Made by a program: the position numbers and the translations under genes | Notes under the pieces: generated by a model | What the model was told of the DNA's origin: nothing | What the model saw: the letters and a program-made list of their open reading frames with translations, nothing else | Databases searched by the model: none | Shown: one piece after another, positions 63,685 through 64,000 of the stretch | How positions within the stretch are numbered: the first letter of the stretch is position 1 | How the letters are laid out: each line of letters opens with the position of its first letter | Assembly (NCBI GenBank): GCA_034401795.1 | Contig: CM067365.1 | Location: 17,041,166 to 17,105,165 of the forward strand | Source of the DNA: Chaetoderma sp. LZ-2023a | Lineage: Eukaryota > Mollusca > Caudofoveata > Chaetodermatida > Chaetodermatidae | DNA length: 64,000 bases | Direction of reading: 5' to 3'

Positions 63685-64000
63685 GTAAGTACATGTAACT
63701 TGAATTAAAATTTCCTTCTTTTACACTTGCCCAGTAAGGGGTCTGTGCATGCATGCGTCTGCCTGCCTCTGTCTCTGCCTGCCTGCCTGCCTGACTGACT
63801 GACTGCCTACCTGCCTGCCTCTGTCTGTCTCTGCCTGCCTGCATGTTTATCTGCCTGCCTCCTGCCTGCCTGCCTGCCTGTGTGCATGCGTGTGTGTGTC
63901 CGAAAGAAACTAGGAAAGTTTCTGTGACTTAAGATCCAAAATGTTCCACAACTTGTATATGGATTTTGAAATTTAATGTTTGTATTCCCTTCTAAAACCC
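63685..64000. repeat. Intron start with (CTGC)n microsatellite
   Basis: (CTGC/CTGT)n between about 63755 and 63890. No further exon is seen before the window ends. Confidence 0.75.

Noticed and set aside
61316-61567. '[11 protein letters not shown]' frame
   Set aside because: Translation of (ATCC)n microsatellite.

Overview
The window is a stretch of metazoan nuclear genome, probably a bivalve or related mollusc. That placement is inference from memory of dispersed repeats ending in 'CTTGGGCCTCTTGTT' and of the 'GGCCATCTTGGATTTT' repeat type; no species is claimed. It holds one host gene and a dense set of mobile elements.

The host gene is PAN2, the catalytic-scaffold subunit of the PAN2-PAN3 poly(A) deadenylase, on the + strand. 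Twelve consecutive coding exons can be joined by GT/AG junctions with compatible phases (8371-8512, 10182-10386, 12271-12440, 18646-18806, 21275-21403, 21662-21811, 23606-24054, 38044-38174, 39639-39751, 60150-60248, 61043-61179, 63549-63684; 2022 nt, 674 codons, open throughout). They cover the end of the WD40 propeller, the linker, and most of the inactive USP-like domain. The 5' exons and the 3' exonuclease exons lie outside the window. Two introns are very long (14.0 and 20.4 kb) because DIRS elements sit in them.

Four DIRS-type (tyrosine-recombinase) retrotransposons are present, all in the PAN2 sense orientation: D1 (1-5569, decayed, left end off-window), D2 (29912-36679, a second family), D3 (44643-51673) and D4 (52830-59874). 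D2-D4 have inverted terminal repeats, an internal complementary region that matches their own two ends, and gag, RT/RNase H/Dam-like methyltransferase, and tyrosine recombinase frames. D4 looks coding-competent. Each intact copy has a short first gag exon joined to the main gag frame by a phase-0 intron. D3 and D4 interrupt one 37-bp minisatellite whose unit is a copy of the 3' splice site of the next PAN2 exon.

The remaining intron space is mostly repeats. There are two abundant hairpin families (A about 90 bp, B about 125 bp core), a third hairpin type, a ~400-bp MITE with ACCTTTCCA termini and many TGACGTCA motifs, a ~1-kb TIR element, a hAT-like unit with a perfect 8-bp target duplication, a second hAT-like candidate, a Penelope-like GIY-YIG relic, several minisatellites, and microsatellites. 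No tRNA, rRNA or CRISPR array was recognised.
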